From assembly GCA_965249175.1 (NCBI GenBank), contig OZ252227.1, forward strand, positions 3,534,001 to 3,598,000: a stretch of DNA of 64,000 nt, in the 5' to 3' direction. The notes under the pieces are model-generated. The model did no database searches. It saw only the letters and a list, made by a program, of their open reading frames with translations, and had not been told where the DNA came from. Positions 54,796 to 63,214 of the stretch are shown one piece after another; the first letter of the stretch is position 1; every line of letters starts with the position of its first letter. A program made the translations under genes and the position numbers. The DNA comes from CAZYFH01 sp965249175 (GTDB lineage Bacteria > Acidobacteriota > Vicinamibacteria > Vicinamibacterales > UBA8438).

Positions 54796-55901
54796 TTACG
54801 CGGTCGGGGGCGGCGCCGGTTGAAGCGCCGCCCAGAGAAACCCAGCCAAGTCCCGTGCCACGGCCACCGCGATGACCGGTGCGGGTTTGTTCCGCGTCGT
54901 CATTTGTCGGAAGCGCCGACACAGCCGCTGTTGCGCCCGGTCGGCGATCGCGATGACCCGCGGTGGCTGCCCTGCCCGGCGGTGGGCCAGCGCCCGGCCG
55001 AGTCCTGGACGATGCCGATAATGCCAGGCGGTTTCGACCAACAGGCGTCGCACCAGCGTGTTCCCCGTCTTCGTGATCCGGCCGCGCCGGTGTCGCTCGC
55101 CACTCGAGTCCTCGCCGGGCACCAACCCCAGATACGCCATCAACGCTGGCGCCGTCTGGAATCGACGGAAGTCATGCAACTCCGCGAGGATGAGGATGGC
55201 CGTCAACGTATCGATGCCGCGGAAGCAGCGCAGCCAGCCGACGGGCGCGCGATACGGCTCGGTCTCCGCGAGCTCCGCCAGGCGCGCATCGAGCTCGCCC
55301 AACCGGGCCGCGAGCTGGTCCATCGCGAGCAGGTAGTCCGCCCCCACGTGGCGCTCGGCCTCGTGCTCCCAGCACAACCCGTCAATCCACCGCCGGTGCG
55401 CCTGTGTCCAGTTGCGCCCGGGATAGTGCAACCCCCGACGCAGCAGCAGCTTCCCCAGGCGATGCCGGCAGCGCTGCCGATCCACCCGCGCGTCGTCCCG
55501 CGCCCGGCACAAGTCACGCACCGCCTCCTCCGCTGGCGTGGACGGGCACACCTCCGTCAACAGCCCAGCCCGGTGCAGCTCGGCCAGTTTGCGGGCGTCG
55601 CGCCGGTCGGTTTGATCCGCTCGCCCGGCTTCCGGGGCACCAGCGCGGGCGCGATGACCTGACAGCGCAGCCGGGCCCGCTGCAGCCGTCGTTGCAACGC
55701 ATAGCCACACGGCCCGGCCTCATAGCAGCACTCGATCTGCCCGGGCGCGGCCCGTTCCAGCTTCCGTCGCAGCCGATCGATCGTGCGCGGCTCGTTCCGC
55801 GCTGTCCACGTCACCGGCGCCGCGGCCGGACCGACCAGCATCGCCACGTGCAGTTCCCGTTTGTGCGCGTCGATCCCAACGTAAGTGATAGGCTCGTTCA
55901 C
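54796..55901 (-). pseudogene. Second IS110-family transposase, single-base frameshift
   Basis: Starts at GTG 55901 after AGGAG. The DEDD domain has VGIDAHKRELHVAM and CCYEAGPCGYALQR; near 55611 one A is missing from an A run (GATCAAACCGACC), which destroys the KTDRRDARKLAEL motif frame. The rest continues in another frame with the IS116/IS110/IS902 domain (CFRGIDTLTAILILAELHDF, YLGLVPGEDSSGERHRRG, ITKTGNTLVRRLLVETAW). Restored length is 368 residues. It differs clearly from the IS110 at 2199-3235, so these are two independent elements. Confidence 0.88.
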
Positions 55902-56037
55902 GACCGGCTCCTTTCGTCTGCGGCGCTGACACCGTAAGGGGTTAACCCGCGATCTCGGTGGCAACGCCCACCGTGTCGAGTGCGTCAGCACCACGACGGT
56001 ACGATCGCGAGCCGGTCATTCCATATTGTCTAGGTTC

Positions 56038-56718
56038 ATGCGCGGTCCATGGAGCGGCTTCGAACGGGCGGCGCTCGAGACTTGCGAACCGGACGTCGCG
56101 GGCTGGATCGTCCATCCAGCTGAAACCGCGACGGCGCTCGCCTACCTGGTCGCCGCGTTCCTCATCTGGACGACGTCCCGTCCCGAGGATCGCCAGCTTC
56201 CCATCGGACGATTCCCGGCGGTCATCGTCGTCGTCGGGCTCGCGTCGGTGCTGTTTCACGCCTCGTTTGCCGCGACGTTGCAACGCGTGGATCTCGCGGC
56301 CATCTTCCTGGTGACGGGCTATCTTCTGGCCGCCACGCTCGTTTCTGGGGGATTCATCGGGCGGCGTGCGTTCCCGCGCGCGGTGCTCGCGTTCGCCGGC
56401 GCCTGTGCGCTGCTCCCGTTTCTGCGCCTGTGGCTCGGGTTTGCCGGTATCGCCGTCCAGTCCGTGGCCGTGCTGATGCTACTTCGCCGCCGGCCGGTGG
56501 GCAGCGCCGCGTCGTCGGACTACACCGTCGCCGTCACGCTGATCCTCCCGGGGGTGGCGCTGCTGGTCCTCGATCACGCCGGTATGGCATGTCAGGGCGG
56601 CGGGCTCGCGCACGTGTTGCAACCGCACGCCGTCTGGCATCTGCTCTCGGCGGCTGCCCTGTTCTTTATCTATCGTGCGGAGCGAGAGGTCGAGCGGGTG
56701 CGGGTCACCATGCCCTAG
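56038..56718 (+). CDS. CREST-family membrane hydrolase (alkaline-ceramidase-like)
   Basis: 226 residues from ATG 56038, seven hydrophobic helices. The CREST metal-site residues are present: Glu in ETCEPDVAGWIVHPAETAT, SVLFHASF (S...H motif) in helix 2, Asp in LQRVDLAAIF, and the HxxxH-type pair in LQPHAVWHLLSA. This superfamily includes alkaline ceramidases and PAQR receptors. Its stop TAG is formed at the outer CTAG of repeat copy C. It lies near a neutral-ceramidase-like gene (52822), separated only by the IS110 remnant. Confidence 0.8.
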   Translation: MRGPWSGFERAALETCEPDVAGWIVHPAETATALAYLVAAFLIWTTSRPEDRQLPIGRFPAVIVVVGLASVLFHASFAATLQRVDLAAIFLVTGYLLAATLVSGGFIGRRAFPRAVLAFAGACALLPFLRLWLGFAGIAVQSVAVLMLLRRRPVGSAASSDYTVAVTLILPGVALLVLDHAGMACQGGGLAHVLQPHAVWHLLSAAALFFIYRAEREVERVRVTMP

Positions 56719-56880
56719 CAGACCGTGGTGAAAGTGCCGCGTTGCACCGAGACCGTCAAGGCGCCCGCCCCACCAGGCGCGAAGAGGGAGAATACCGGGA
56801 GTATGTGACCGATGAGCAACGCCGTGAGGCGGGATGCATCGGCGGTCGAATGCCGCGGGACTTTCACCACGGGCTGCTAG
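56715..56880 (+). repeat. Structured terminal-inverted repeat, copy C
   Basis: 166 bp between two CTAG sites. The outer 27 bp are an inverted repeat with two mismatches (CTAGCAG[A/C]CCGTGGTGAAAG outward). The core matches copy B: AGGCGCGAAGAGGGAG, ATAC-CGGGA-GTAT hairpin (56792-56804), TGTGACCGATGAGCAACGCC, GAGGCGGGATGC. The last CTAG is split by the IS630 element that follows: its TA is repeated at 58076-58077. Confidence 0.85.
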
Positions 56881-58075
56881 TCCCCTGTGTCTGAAAAAGC
56901 TTCAAATAGTTTGTCGGCTGTGATGTATTGGGCGGCATGCCAAGAACAGGTCGGCCCAAAGCGAGATTGGAAGTCACCCCCGCGGAGCGAGTAGAACTTG
57001 AGCGGCTCGCCAGGCGCGCCCGAACGAATCGGCACGTGGCCTTGCGGGCGAGGATTGTCCTGAGGAGCGCGCGTGGCGAATCGAACGTGGCGGTCGCGGC
57101 GAAACTGCGCTGCTCGAACGTGACGGTCGGCACGTGGCGACAGCGGTTTAGGGTAGGTCGCGTGGACGCGCTGTACGATGAGCCCAAGCCCGGAGCCCCA
57201 CGGACCCTGTCCGATGCGGATGTCGAGTCGATTCTCGTCACGACGCTGGAAAGTAAGCCGCAGGGACGGACCCACTGGAGCACCCGCAAGATGGCGGAGC
57301 ACGCGGGCGTCAGCGCCTCCACCGTGGGCCGCATCTGGCGCACCTTCGGGTTGCAGCCGCATGTCGTGGAATCCTTCAAGATCTCCGACGACCCGCTGTT
57401 TATCGAGAAGGTGCGGGACATTGTCGGCCTCTACTTGCACCCACCCGACCACGCCGTCGTCTTGTCATTCGACGAAAAGCCTCAGATTCAAGCCCTCGAG
57501 CGAGCGCAGCCGATTCTGCCGATGGACCTGGGTCGCCCCGAACGCCAGACGCACAACTACATCCGCCATGGCACGGTGGACCTCTTCGCGGCGCTCAACG
57601 TCGCGACCGGCCAGGTCGTTGCGCACACCAAGAAGCAGCATCGGTCGAGGGACTTCGTGAGCTTCCTGCGCGAGATCGACGAGCGGGTGGACTCCGCCCT
57701 CACCGTCCACGTGATCCTCGACAATCTCTCGGCGCACAAGTCCCCGCTGGTCAAACGATGGGTGGCCCGCCACCCTCGCTTCCAGTTCCACTTTACGCCG
57801 ACCTACTCCGCCTGGCTCAACCTCGTCGAGCGGTTCTTTGGCCTCCTCACCGAACACGCCCTCAAGCGCGGATCACATACCAGCCCACACGCGCTGCGCC
57901 AAGCCATCTATGCCTACGTGGACGCCCACAATGACGAGGGCAAACCGTTCACGTGGACCAAGACAGCCGACGAAATTCTCGCGAAGGTGAAACGGTTCGG
58001 ACAGCGCACCGTTCAAGTCCACGGTGGCCCCAGATGACCAAACGACTTTTTGAAGAAACCAAAGATTAAGGGGAC
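56880..58075 (+). mobile_element. IS630-family insertion sequence with TA target duplication
   Basis: About 1.2 kb with imperfect terminal inverted repeats: left GTCCCCTgtgTCTgaaaaag, right (reversed) GTCCCCTtaaTCTttggttt, both followed by CTTCAAA-AGT-like sequence. It is flanked by TA at 56878-56879 and 58076-58077, within CTAG on both sides. IS630 is known to insert at CTAG and duplicate TA. It carries one intact transposase gene and looks recent. Confidence 0.85.
56937..58037 (+). CDS. IS630-family DDE transposase, intact
   Basis: 366 residues from ATG 56937. The N-terminal helix-turn-helix pair (GESNVAVAAKLRCSNVTVGT) and a second DNA-binding part (SVSASTVGRIWRTFGL-like) precede the DDE domain: first Asp in VLSFDEKPQIQAL, second in VILDNLSAHK, Glu in SAWLNLVERFFGLL. 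All catalytic residues are in frame, so this is the one potentially active transposase in the window. It could also act on short TA-ended elements, though the nearby repeats have different termini. Confidence 0.95.
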   Translation: MPRTGRPKARLEVTPAERVELERLARRARTNRHVALRARIVLRSARGESNVAVAAKLRCSNVTVGTWRQRFRVGRVDALYDEPKPGAPRTLSDADVESILVTTLESKPQGRTHWSTRKMAEHAGVSASTVGRIWRTFGLQPHVVESFKISDDPLFIEKVRDIVGLYLHPPDHAVVLSFDEKPQIQALERAQPILPMDLGRPERQTHNYIRHGTVDLFAALNVATGQVVAHTKKQHRSRDFVSFLREIDERVDSALTVHVILDNLSAHKSPLVKRWVARHPRFQFHFTPTYSAWLNLVERFFGLLTEHALKRGSHTSPHALRQAIYAYVDAHNDEGKPFTWTKTADEILAKVKRFGQRTVQVHGGPR

Positions 58076-58084
58076 TAGGCCCTC

Positions 58085-58723
58085 TTACCGCGGACTGCTG
58101 GCAGCGCTGGACCACGCGAGCCACCAACCCGCCAGCGCGGCCGGCGCAATGAGGGTCAGCGCGGCCGCGATCAGGAACAGCCACGGAAACTGCCCGGTCA
58201 GCCCTCCGGGGAGGAGAGCGGCCGCGCCAGTGAGCCCCAGGCCTCCGGACGCACCTGCGAGCGAGAACGCCAGCGACGATTGGAGCGCGCGTCGCCAGCC
58301 GGCGCCGACCCAGCCGGTTCCGACCGCCCCCATCAGTGCGAACGACACGGCGAAGATCGGGACGAAGCCGGCAACGAGCTCGACGAGGCGCTCTCGACCC
58401 GACAGCGCCGGCACACTCACCACGGCGAGCAGCGGCAACGCCAGGCCGAGAGGAAACGCAAGCGCGAACCCCGCCGCGCCTCGCCACCCGCGCCCGAGAG
58501 CGCCCCCCGCGAGCGCGCCACCCACCGCGCCGGCGAGCGCGACCAGGACGACGAGGCGAGCCACCGACCCGCCCGTCAGACCTCCCACAGCCCCTGCGAG
58601 CGGGACCAGGACGAAAACACCGAGCACTGGCACCGCCATCCCGGCGGCAAAGCGCGCAGCCCCGCGCCCCGCGTGACGGCGACTGCCGGGGGCACTAGAA
58701 GCCAATATCGGACCCCGCGGCAA
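58085..58723 (-). CDS. Multi-span membrane protein of unknown function
   Basis: Up to 212 residues; the start at ATG 58723 lies inside the end of the Omp85-like gene (29-bp overlap), so an internal ATG near residue 29 is also possible. It contains six or so Gly/Ala-rich hydrophobic helices (AAGFALAFPLGLALPLLAVV, VELVAGFVPIFAVSFALMGA). No family recognised. The IS630 insertion ends only 9 bp after its stop codon, so the coding part is untouched but any 3' signals are separated from it. Confidence 0.7.
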   Translation of the reverse strand: MPRGPILASSAPGSRRHAGRGAARFAAGMAVPVLGVFVLVPLAGAVGGLTGGSVARLVVLVALAGAVGGALAGGALGRGWRGAAGFALAFPLGLALPLLAVVSVPALSGRERLVELVAGFVPIFAVSFALMGAVGTGWVGAGWRRALQSSLAFSLAGASGGLGLTGAAALLPGGLTGQFPWLFLIAAALTLIAPAALAGWWLAWSSAASSPR

Positions 58724-60287
58724 TCACCCAGCGCCCTGCGCCCGCAACCGGATCCAAACCGTACCCGACATCGAGGCGTACGCCGCCGCGCGTCGACAGC
58801 CGATGGCTGCCGATCAAGAGGCTCGCGCCGATTGCGGTCCGGAGATCCGCGAGATCGACGTTCTGCCCTTCCGGCCACGCAAAGCCGCTGTCGACAAACG
58901 CGGCGAGCCCGATCGAGAGGAGCTGGCCGAGATCGTCGGCCACGAACCAGCGTTCCTCGGCGCTCAGCAGCAGCGATCTGGTGCCCGCGAACTGTCGCAC
59001 CGGGTAGCCGCGCAAGCCGCTCTCGGTCCCGAGGAGAAGCTGGACTTCGGGGTCGAGGTTGTATCCATGTCGGTACGTCACACGGCCGACGAGCGTGTGG
59101 CGCGTCGCGTGCTTGCGGAGATACCGAAAGCGGGCCTCCGCGAGGGCGTTCCGCCAGTCGCCCCGCTCGCGGCGGCCCACGAACCCGACGCCGGCAAGAA
59201 TGAAATGGTCCGGCCGGAACGCCAGCCCGCGAGCATGACGACCCGAGAGGAACAACACCTGCCCCTCGCGTCCGCCGAGCGCACTCGACGACATCCCGAC
59301 GTTCACGTAGGACTCGGCGCCGAGATTGAAATCCTCCGACCGCTCGAACTGGTTGACATGGCTGAGCCGGACGAACCGATGCTCGACCGAACGGATGCCC
59401 ACATCCACGATCCCGAAGTCACGCGCGTCGCCCCCCACCCGCTCCGAACGGCTTCGGTAGGCGGCATGCATCCGGAGCGCGCTCGTTGGCCGGCGCCGCA
59501 GCGCCCGACCGATCTCGAGATCGCTCCACTGGCCACGGTGTCTGAGCCGGTCAATCTCCTCGCCGTCCTGGAACACAGGATCGGTCCGGCTGAACGCACC
59601 GGCGCGCATCGACAGCGCCCAGCGATCCTCCAGCGAGAAGAACGGACGGTCGAGTGTGAGGAACTCGTCGTCGCCGTCACTGAGATTCGCCAGCGAGGCC
59701 GTCAGAGCGAAGCGTGAGCCGACCAGCTGTCGGTCCTGATAAACAACCCGGTCGGTGGTGCGGTCGAGGGTCGTCCGGTGGGACACCCTGATGGCCTTGC
59801 CGAGCCCGAACAGGTTCTTCTCCGAGGCTCCGATCTCCCAAATGGTGCGGTCCTCGAGCTGCTCGAAGTCGAACCGGGGCGCGAGCGACCACGTGTCCCA
59901 GGTCACCACCCGGATGTTCATGCGCTCGGGGCGCCCATCGCCATCCGCGTCGACCGGCGTCGTCTCGACACGCGCGTCCCGCAGGAACGGCAACCCCCGC
60001 AGGTTGCGCTCTGTTTGCGCAAGTTGTTCGTGGTTGAGCGGCTCGCCCGCCGCGAACAGGAGCTCCCGTCGGATGACCCCGTCACGCGTCTTCACGTGGA
60101 TGTCGTTGGCCACCCGGTACGGCGCGGCGAGCCCTCGCGCCGGCTCATCGAAGACCTCGTGGCTGACGATCTCGATCGTGCCGATAACGAGAGGTGGGGT
60201 CGCGGCCCGATCCTGGCCGGAGACCATCGCCGTGGACACCACGGTCACCAGGGCCGTCGCCCAGAGGGCGGTCGATCGGGCACGCAT
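58695..60287 (-). CDS. Omp85/BamA-family outer-membrane protein
   Basis: 530 residues. Signal peptide, then one POTRA-like domain at about 35-115 (VIRRELLFAAGEPLNHEQLA, QTERNLRGLPFLRDARVETT), then a ~16-stranded barrel: NLFGLGKAIRVSHRTTLDRT, ESGLRGYPVRQFAG (the ERGYP/VRGY-type lock motif in strand 6-loop), and an aromatic C-terminal WVIAAGSDIGF. It has a shorter POTRA array than BamA, so it is more likely a TamA-like or patatin-type Omp85 relative than the main insertase. Divergent from the SYLF gene. Confidence 0.85.
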   Translation of the reverse strand: MRARSTALWATALVTVVSTAMVSGQDRAATPPLVIGTIEIVSHEVFDEPARGLAAPYRVANDIHVKTRDGVIRRELLFAAGEPLNHEQLAQTERNLRGLPFLRDARVETTPVDADGDGRPERMNIRVVTWDTWSLAPRFDFEQLEDRTIWEIGASEKNLFGLGKAIRVSHRTTLDRTTDRVVYQDRQLVGSRFALTASLANLSDGDDEFLTLDRPFFSLEDRWALSMRAGAFSRTDPVFQDGEEIDRLRHRGQWSDLEIGRALRRRPTSALRMHAAYRSRSERVGGDARDFGIVDVGIRSVEHRFVRLSHVNQFERSEDFNLGAESYVNVGMSSSALGGREGQVLFLSGRHARGLAFRPDHFILAGVGFVGRRERGDWRNALAEARFRYLRKHATRHTLVGRVTYRHGYNLDPEVQLLLGTESGLRGYPVRQFAGTRSLLLSAEERWFVADDLGQLLSIGLAAFVDSGFAWPEGQNVDLADLRTAIGASLLIGSHRLSTRGGVRLDVGYGLDPVAGAGRWVIAAGSDIGF

Positions 60288-60422
60288 CGCGTCGATCTTA
60301 GCGTCGACCCGGGGGTCTGGGCCTGGAGCGCGTTGGACTTCGGCACGGAGCGTGCAACGATCTGCTGCGCTCGTCAGTGAACGACGCTGCGGCCGTATAC
60401 GTCAGATCTTGAGGAGTTACGA

Positions 60423-61136
60423 ATGTCCGCGAACCGATACACAATCGTCCTCTCGACCGCCGCGCTGGTCCTCTGTGCCGGCCAGTCCGTCCCCAACGCC
60501 GCATCCGACGAATCGGAGCGTGTCGACCGGGCGGCCACGGTGCTCGAGGAGCTGATGGCCGAGTCGGACTCCGCGGTCCCACGCGCGATTCTCGATCGCG
60601 CCGAGGCCGTCGCGGTATTTCCGTCCACCATCAAGGCCGGCTTCATTTTCGGCGGGCATCGGGGTCGTGGCATCATCAGCGCCCGGAACCCGGATGACGG
60701 CACCTGGACGGAGCCCGCGTTTCTCACCCTCACGGGCGGGAGCTTTGGCCTTCAGATCGGCGGCCAGGCCGTCGACCTCGTACTGGTCGTGGTGAACCGG
60801 CGCGGGCTGGAGAAGCTGCTCGACAACGAGTTCAAGATCGGGGGCGATGCGTCAGCCGTTATCGGCCCCCTCGGTCGGGACGCCGAGGCCTCGACGGACC
60901 TCCATTTGCGGGCGGAGATCCTCAGTTACTCTCGCACCCGCGGCGTGTTCGCGGGCATCACGCTAAAGGGCTCCACGATTCGCGCCGACCGCGACGCCAA
61001 TGAGCGATTCTACGGGGAGCGGCTCGACTCGGCAGACGTCGTGCTCGCATCGAAGGCTGGCCCCGGTGTCGCGCCGGACGCCGTCATGCGTCTCCAGGAT
61101 ACTCTGGCGATCTACGCGACGCCCGCCACCAACTAG
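60423..61136 (+). CDS. Lipid-binding SYLF-domain protein (Ysc84-like)
   Basis: 237 residues after a GAGGAG site. Signal peptide (IVLSTAALVLCAGQSVPNAA), then the SYLF domain: VLEELMAESDSAVPRAILDR, AEAVAVFPSTIKAGFIFGGH, GGSFGLQIGGQAVDLVLVVV and SYSRTRGVFAGITLKGSTIR. Bacterial SYLF proteins bind phosphoinositide-like lipids at the envelope. Its TAG stop shares CTAG (61133-61136) with the stop of the convergent alpha/beta hydrolase gene. Confidence 0.92.
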   Translation: MSANRYTIVLSTAALVLCAGQSVPNAASDESERVDRAATVLEELMAESDSAVPRAILDRAEAVAVFPSTIKAGFIFGGHRGRGIISARNPDDGTWTEPAFLTLTGGSFGLQIGGQAVDLVLVVVNRRGLEKLLDNEFKIGGDASAVIGPLGRDAEASTDLHLRAEILSYSRTRGVFAGITLKGSTIRADRDANERFYGERLDSADVVLASKAGPGVAPDAVMRLQDTLAIYATPATN

Positions 61137-63202
61137 CGGGCTTGCAGGATGTCGCTCTCTGTCGCGATCCCGATGATGGTCGCGGCATCCTCGTCGAGGA
61201 GCAATCTCCGATCGATGAGATCGGCCGTCGCCTGACGCACGGCGTCAACGAAGCCTGCGTGGTCCCCGTAGCGCTCCTCGAGTGAGCGCCGCGGGTCGCC
61301 GCTGGCCATCCGCTCGGCTTGGGTGTCGGCGAACGGAAAGAATGAGCCGCTGAGACCACACAGGTCCTTGCCGCGCGCTCCGGCCGCACGCAGGTTCCAT
61401 CCGGTGTTCGTGCCAACCGGCACCGCCACGTCCACCGTTCTGATGCCAATCGCGTCGACGCCCTCCGCGTCCGGCTTCGGCACCAGGACGGGGTAACTGC
61501 CACGCGGGATCGGCGGGAGCTCGGTGATGTGCCCGCCCGCGGGCCCAAACGCCGGACCGAAATCCAGCCACTCGAGCTCGTTCACGACCGCCGGGTGGGT
61601 GACACCGGGGATCGACGGAAACGCGGCGGCGGCCTCCGCCACGCTGACGAGCGACCCGTCACGCACACTCGGATACACGCTGGGCGGCGGCTCGGCGCCT
61701 CGATCGGCCCACGCGTCGAGCGCGACGATGAGCGCTCTGAGCACCGGCGCATAGCTGAACCCGCCGTTGACGGGATACGCGCACGTGCCGGTGTCGGTCG
61801 GCCTGGCCGCGACGCCACTGGCCCCGACGTGCGAGTGGTTCGCGAGGTGATAGAACCGCACCGTATCGGGAATCGGCACCGGATCACGCCGCGCATCGTG
61901 CACGTTCAACGAGGCGTTCATCTGCCAGAACTCGTTCGCCGTATCGACATGGAACACCAGCGGGTCGGTCTCGGGCCGCGTGAGAATGCCATCGCGGATG
62001 CCCGACACCGGGTCGGCCGTCACGGCGTACGTGAGCGGCGGATAGGACGACGATGTGAAGTCCTGGTGCTGATCCTGCCTCGAGTAGACGTTGGGGTCGG
62101 CGAACTCGACGTTCGCCATCAGTCGGTGCGTGCCGGGGATGAGGATGCGGACGGCATCGAACACCTGGCGGCCCGCCTCGTCCCCGTTGAATCCGAGGTA
62201 GAGGAAGTCACGCATGTACATCCCCGTCGACGAGATCCCCAATCCGTAGGCGCGGCGCACGCCCACCAACCCGTCACCGCCGAGCGGATTGCGATTGCCG
62301 ACGTCGTCGACAGACGCGTAGCGCAGAAACGACGCGAGGTCCCGGGTCACCGCGTAGCCGAGTCCCATCACCCACGCGCCCTTGGCCGGGTAGGCAAGCT
62401 CGTAGATCCGGTCGGGATCGAAGCCGTCGAAGAGACACAGGTCGGTCGTCGAGGGCTCCAGCGACAATCGGCCGGTCTCGCAGCGGCCAAACGCCCAGCG
62501 GTCGGGGGCGATAGGAATCCGCGCACCGTCTACGCCGTCGCGCACGGACAGCGTTGACCTGGCCGTCTCGGTGTCGGCCGCCTCGTAGCTCCGGAACCGG
62601 TCGTTGCCCTTCAGCGGGACGCTATACCCGCTGCGCGCGTACTCGATCCGGATCCGCGACACGACGGGGCCGCCGTCGGGCTCGAGCGCGACGGGCAGGT
62701 CAGCGCCCAGACGCGTGGGCGTGGTCGTGATATCGCCGGCCCAGCCGGCATCGACGAAGGTGTAGCCCAGCCGAAAGAAGAGGCCGTCGCTGGCGTCGGG
62801 CGAAGCGCCGGGTGGCAGCCTCGGAAACGTCTGAAACGTCAACTCGATCGGGTTGCCCCGGTTGTTGATGCCATACAGGATCTTTCGATTGCCGCGACTG
62901 GCGTCCACCGGCTTGATGATGACGAACGGCGCGCTGAAGGCGACGCGACCCGCCTGGTTGCGCGGCGCCTTGTCGAGGTTGACGATGACGGCGTTCGACG
63001 GGTCGAGCGGGTCGACCTCCATGTAGACGGTGCCCTCGAGCCGTTCGAAGAGACCATACTCGCCGAACGTGCGGCCGCCGGCGTACGGGGTCGTGCGCTC
63101 GACCACGAGTCGCACCACGCGCGCCTCGGCGTCGATCGCTCCCGCGACGAGTACCGCCGCGATGGCAACCGTTCGGAGCACCCTTGTCATCGTCATCGTC
63201 AT
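61133..63202 (-). CDS. Large secreted alpha/beta-hydrolase-domain protein
   Basis: 689 residues with a signal peptide (VAIAAVLVAGAIDAEA). It matches the secreted 'alpha/beta hydrolase domain-containing' family (Abhydrolase_10 type): VVERTTPYAGGRTFGEYGLF, LYGINNRGNPIELTF-like, GLGYAVTRDLASFLRY with no classic GxSxG but GISSTGMYMRDFLYLG near residue 300 as the nucleophile segment, and NHSHVGASG as a possible His site. Substrate unknown. It lies 12 bp after the tandem lipocalin gene on the same strand. Confidence 0.88.
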   Translation of the reverse strand: MTMTMTRVLRTVAIAAVLVAGAIDAEARVVRLVVERTTPYAGGRTFGEYGLFERLEGTVYMEVDPLDPSNAVIVNLDKAPRNQAGRVAFSAPFVIIKPVDASRGNRKILYGINNRGNPIELTFQTFPRLPPGASPDASDGLFFRLGYTFVDAGWAGDITTTPTRLGADLPVALEPDGGPVVSRIRIEYARSGYSVPLKGNDRFRSYEAADTETARSTLSVRDGVDGARIPIAPDRWAFGRCETGRLSLEPSTTDLCLFDGFDPDRIYELAYPAKGAWVMGLGYAVTRDLASFLRYASVDDVGNRNPLGGDGLVGVRRAYGLGISSTGMYMRDFLYLGFNGDEAGRQVFDAVRILIPGTHRLMANVEFADPNVYSRQDQHQDFTSSSYPPLTYAVTADPVSGIRDGILTRPETDPLVFHVDTANEFWQMNASLNVHDARRDPVPIPDTVRFYHLANHSHVGASGVAARPTDTGTCAYPVNGGFSYAPVLRALIVALDAWADRGAEPPPSVYPSVRDGSLVSVAEAAAAFPSIPGVTHPAVVNELEWLDFGPAFGPAGGHITELPPIPRGSYPVLVPKPDAEGVDAIGIRTVDVAVPVGTNTGWNLRAAGARGKDLCGLSGSFFPFADTQAERMASGDPRRSLEERYGDHAGFVDAVRQATADLIDRRLLLDEDAATIIGIATESDILQAR

Positions 63203-63214
63203 CGACTTACCTTC

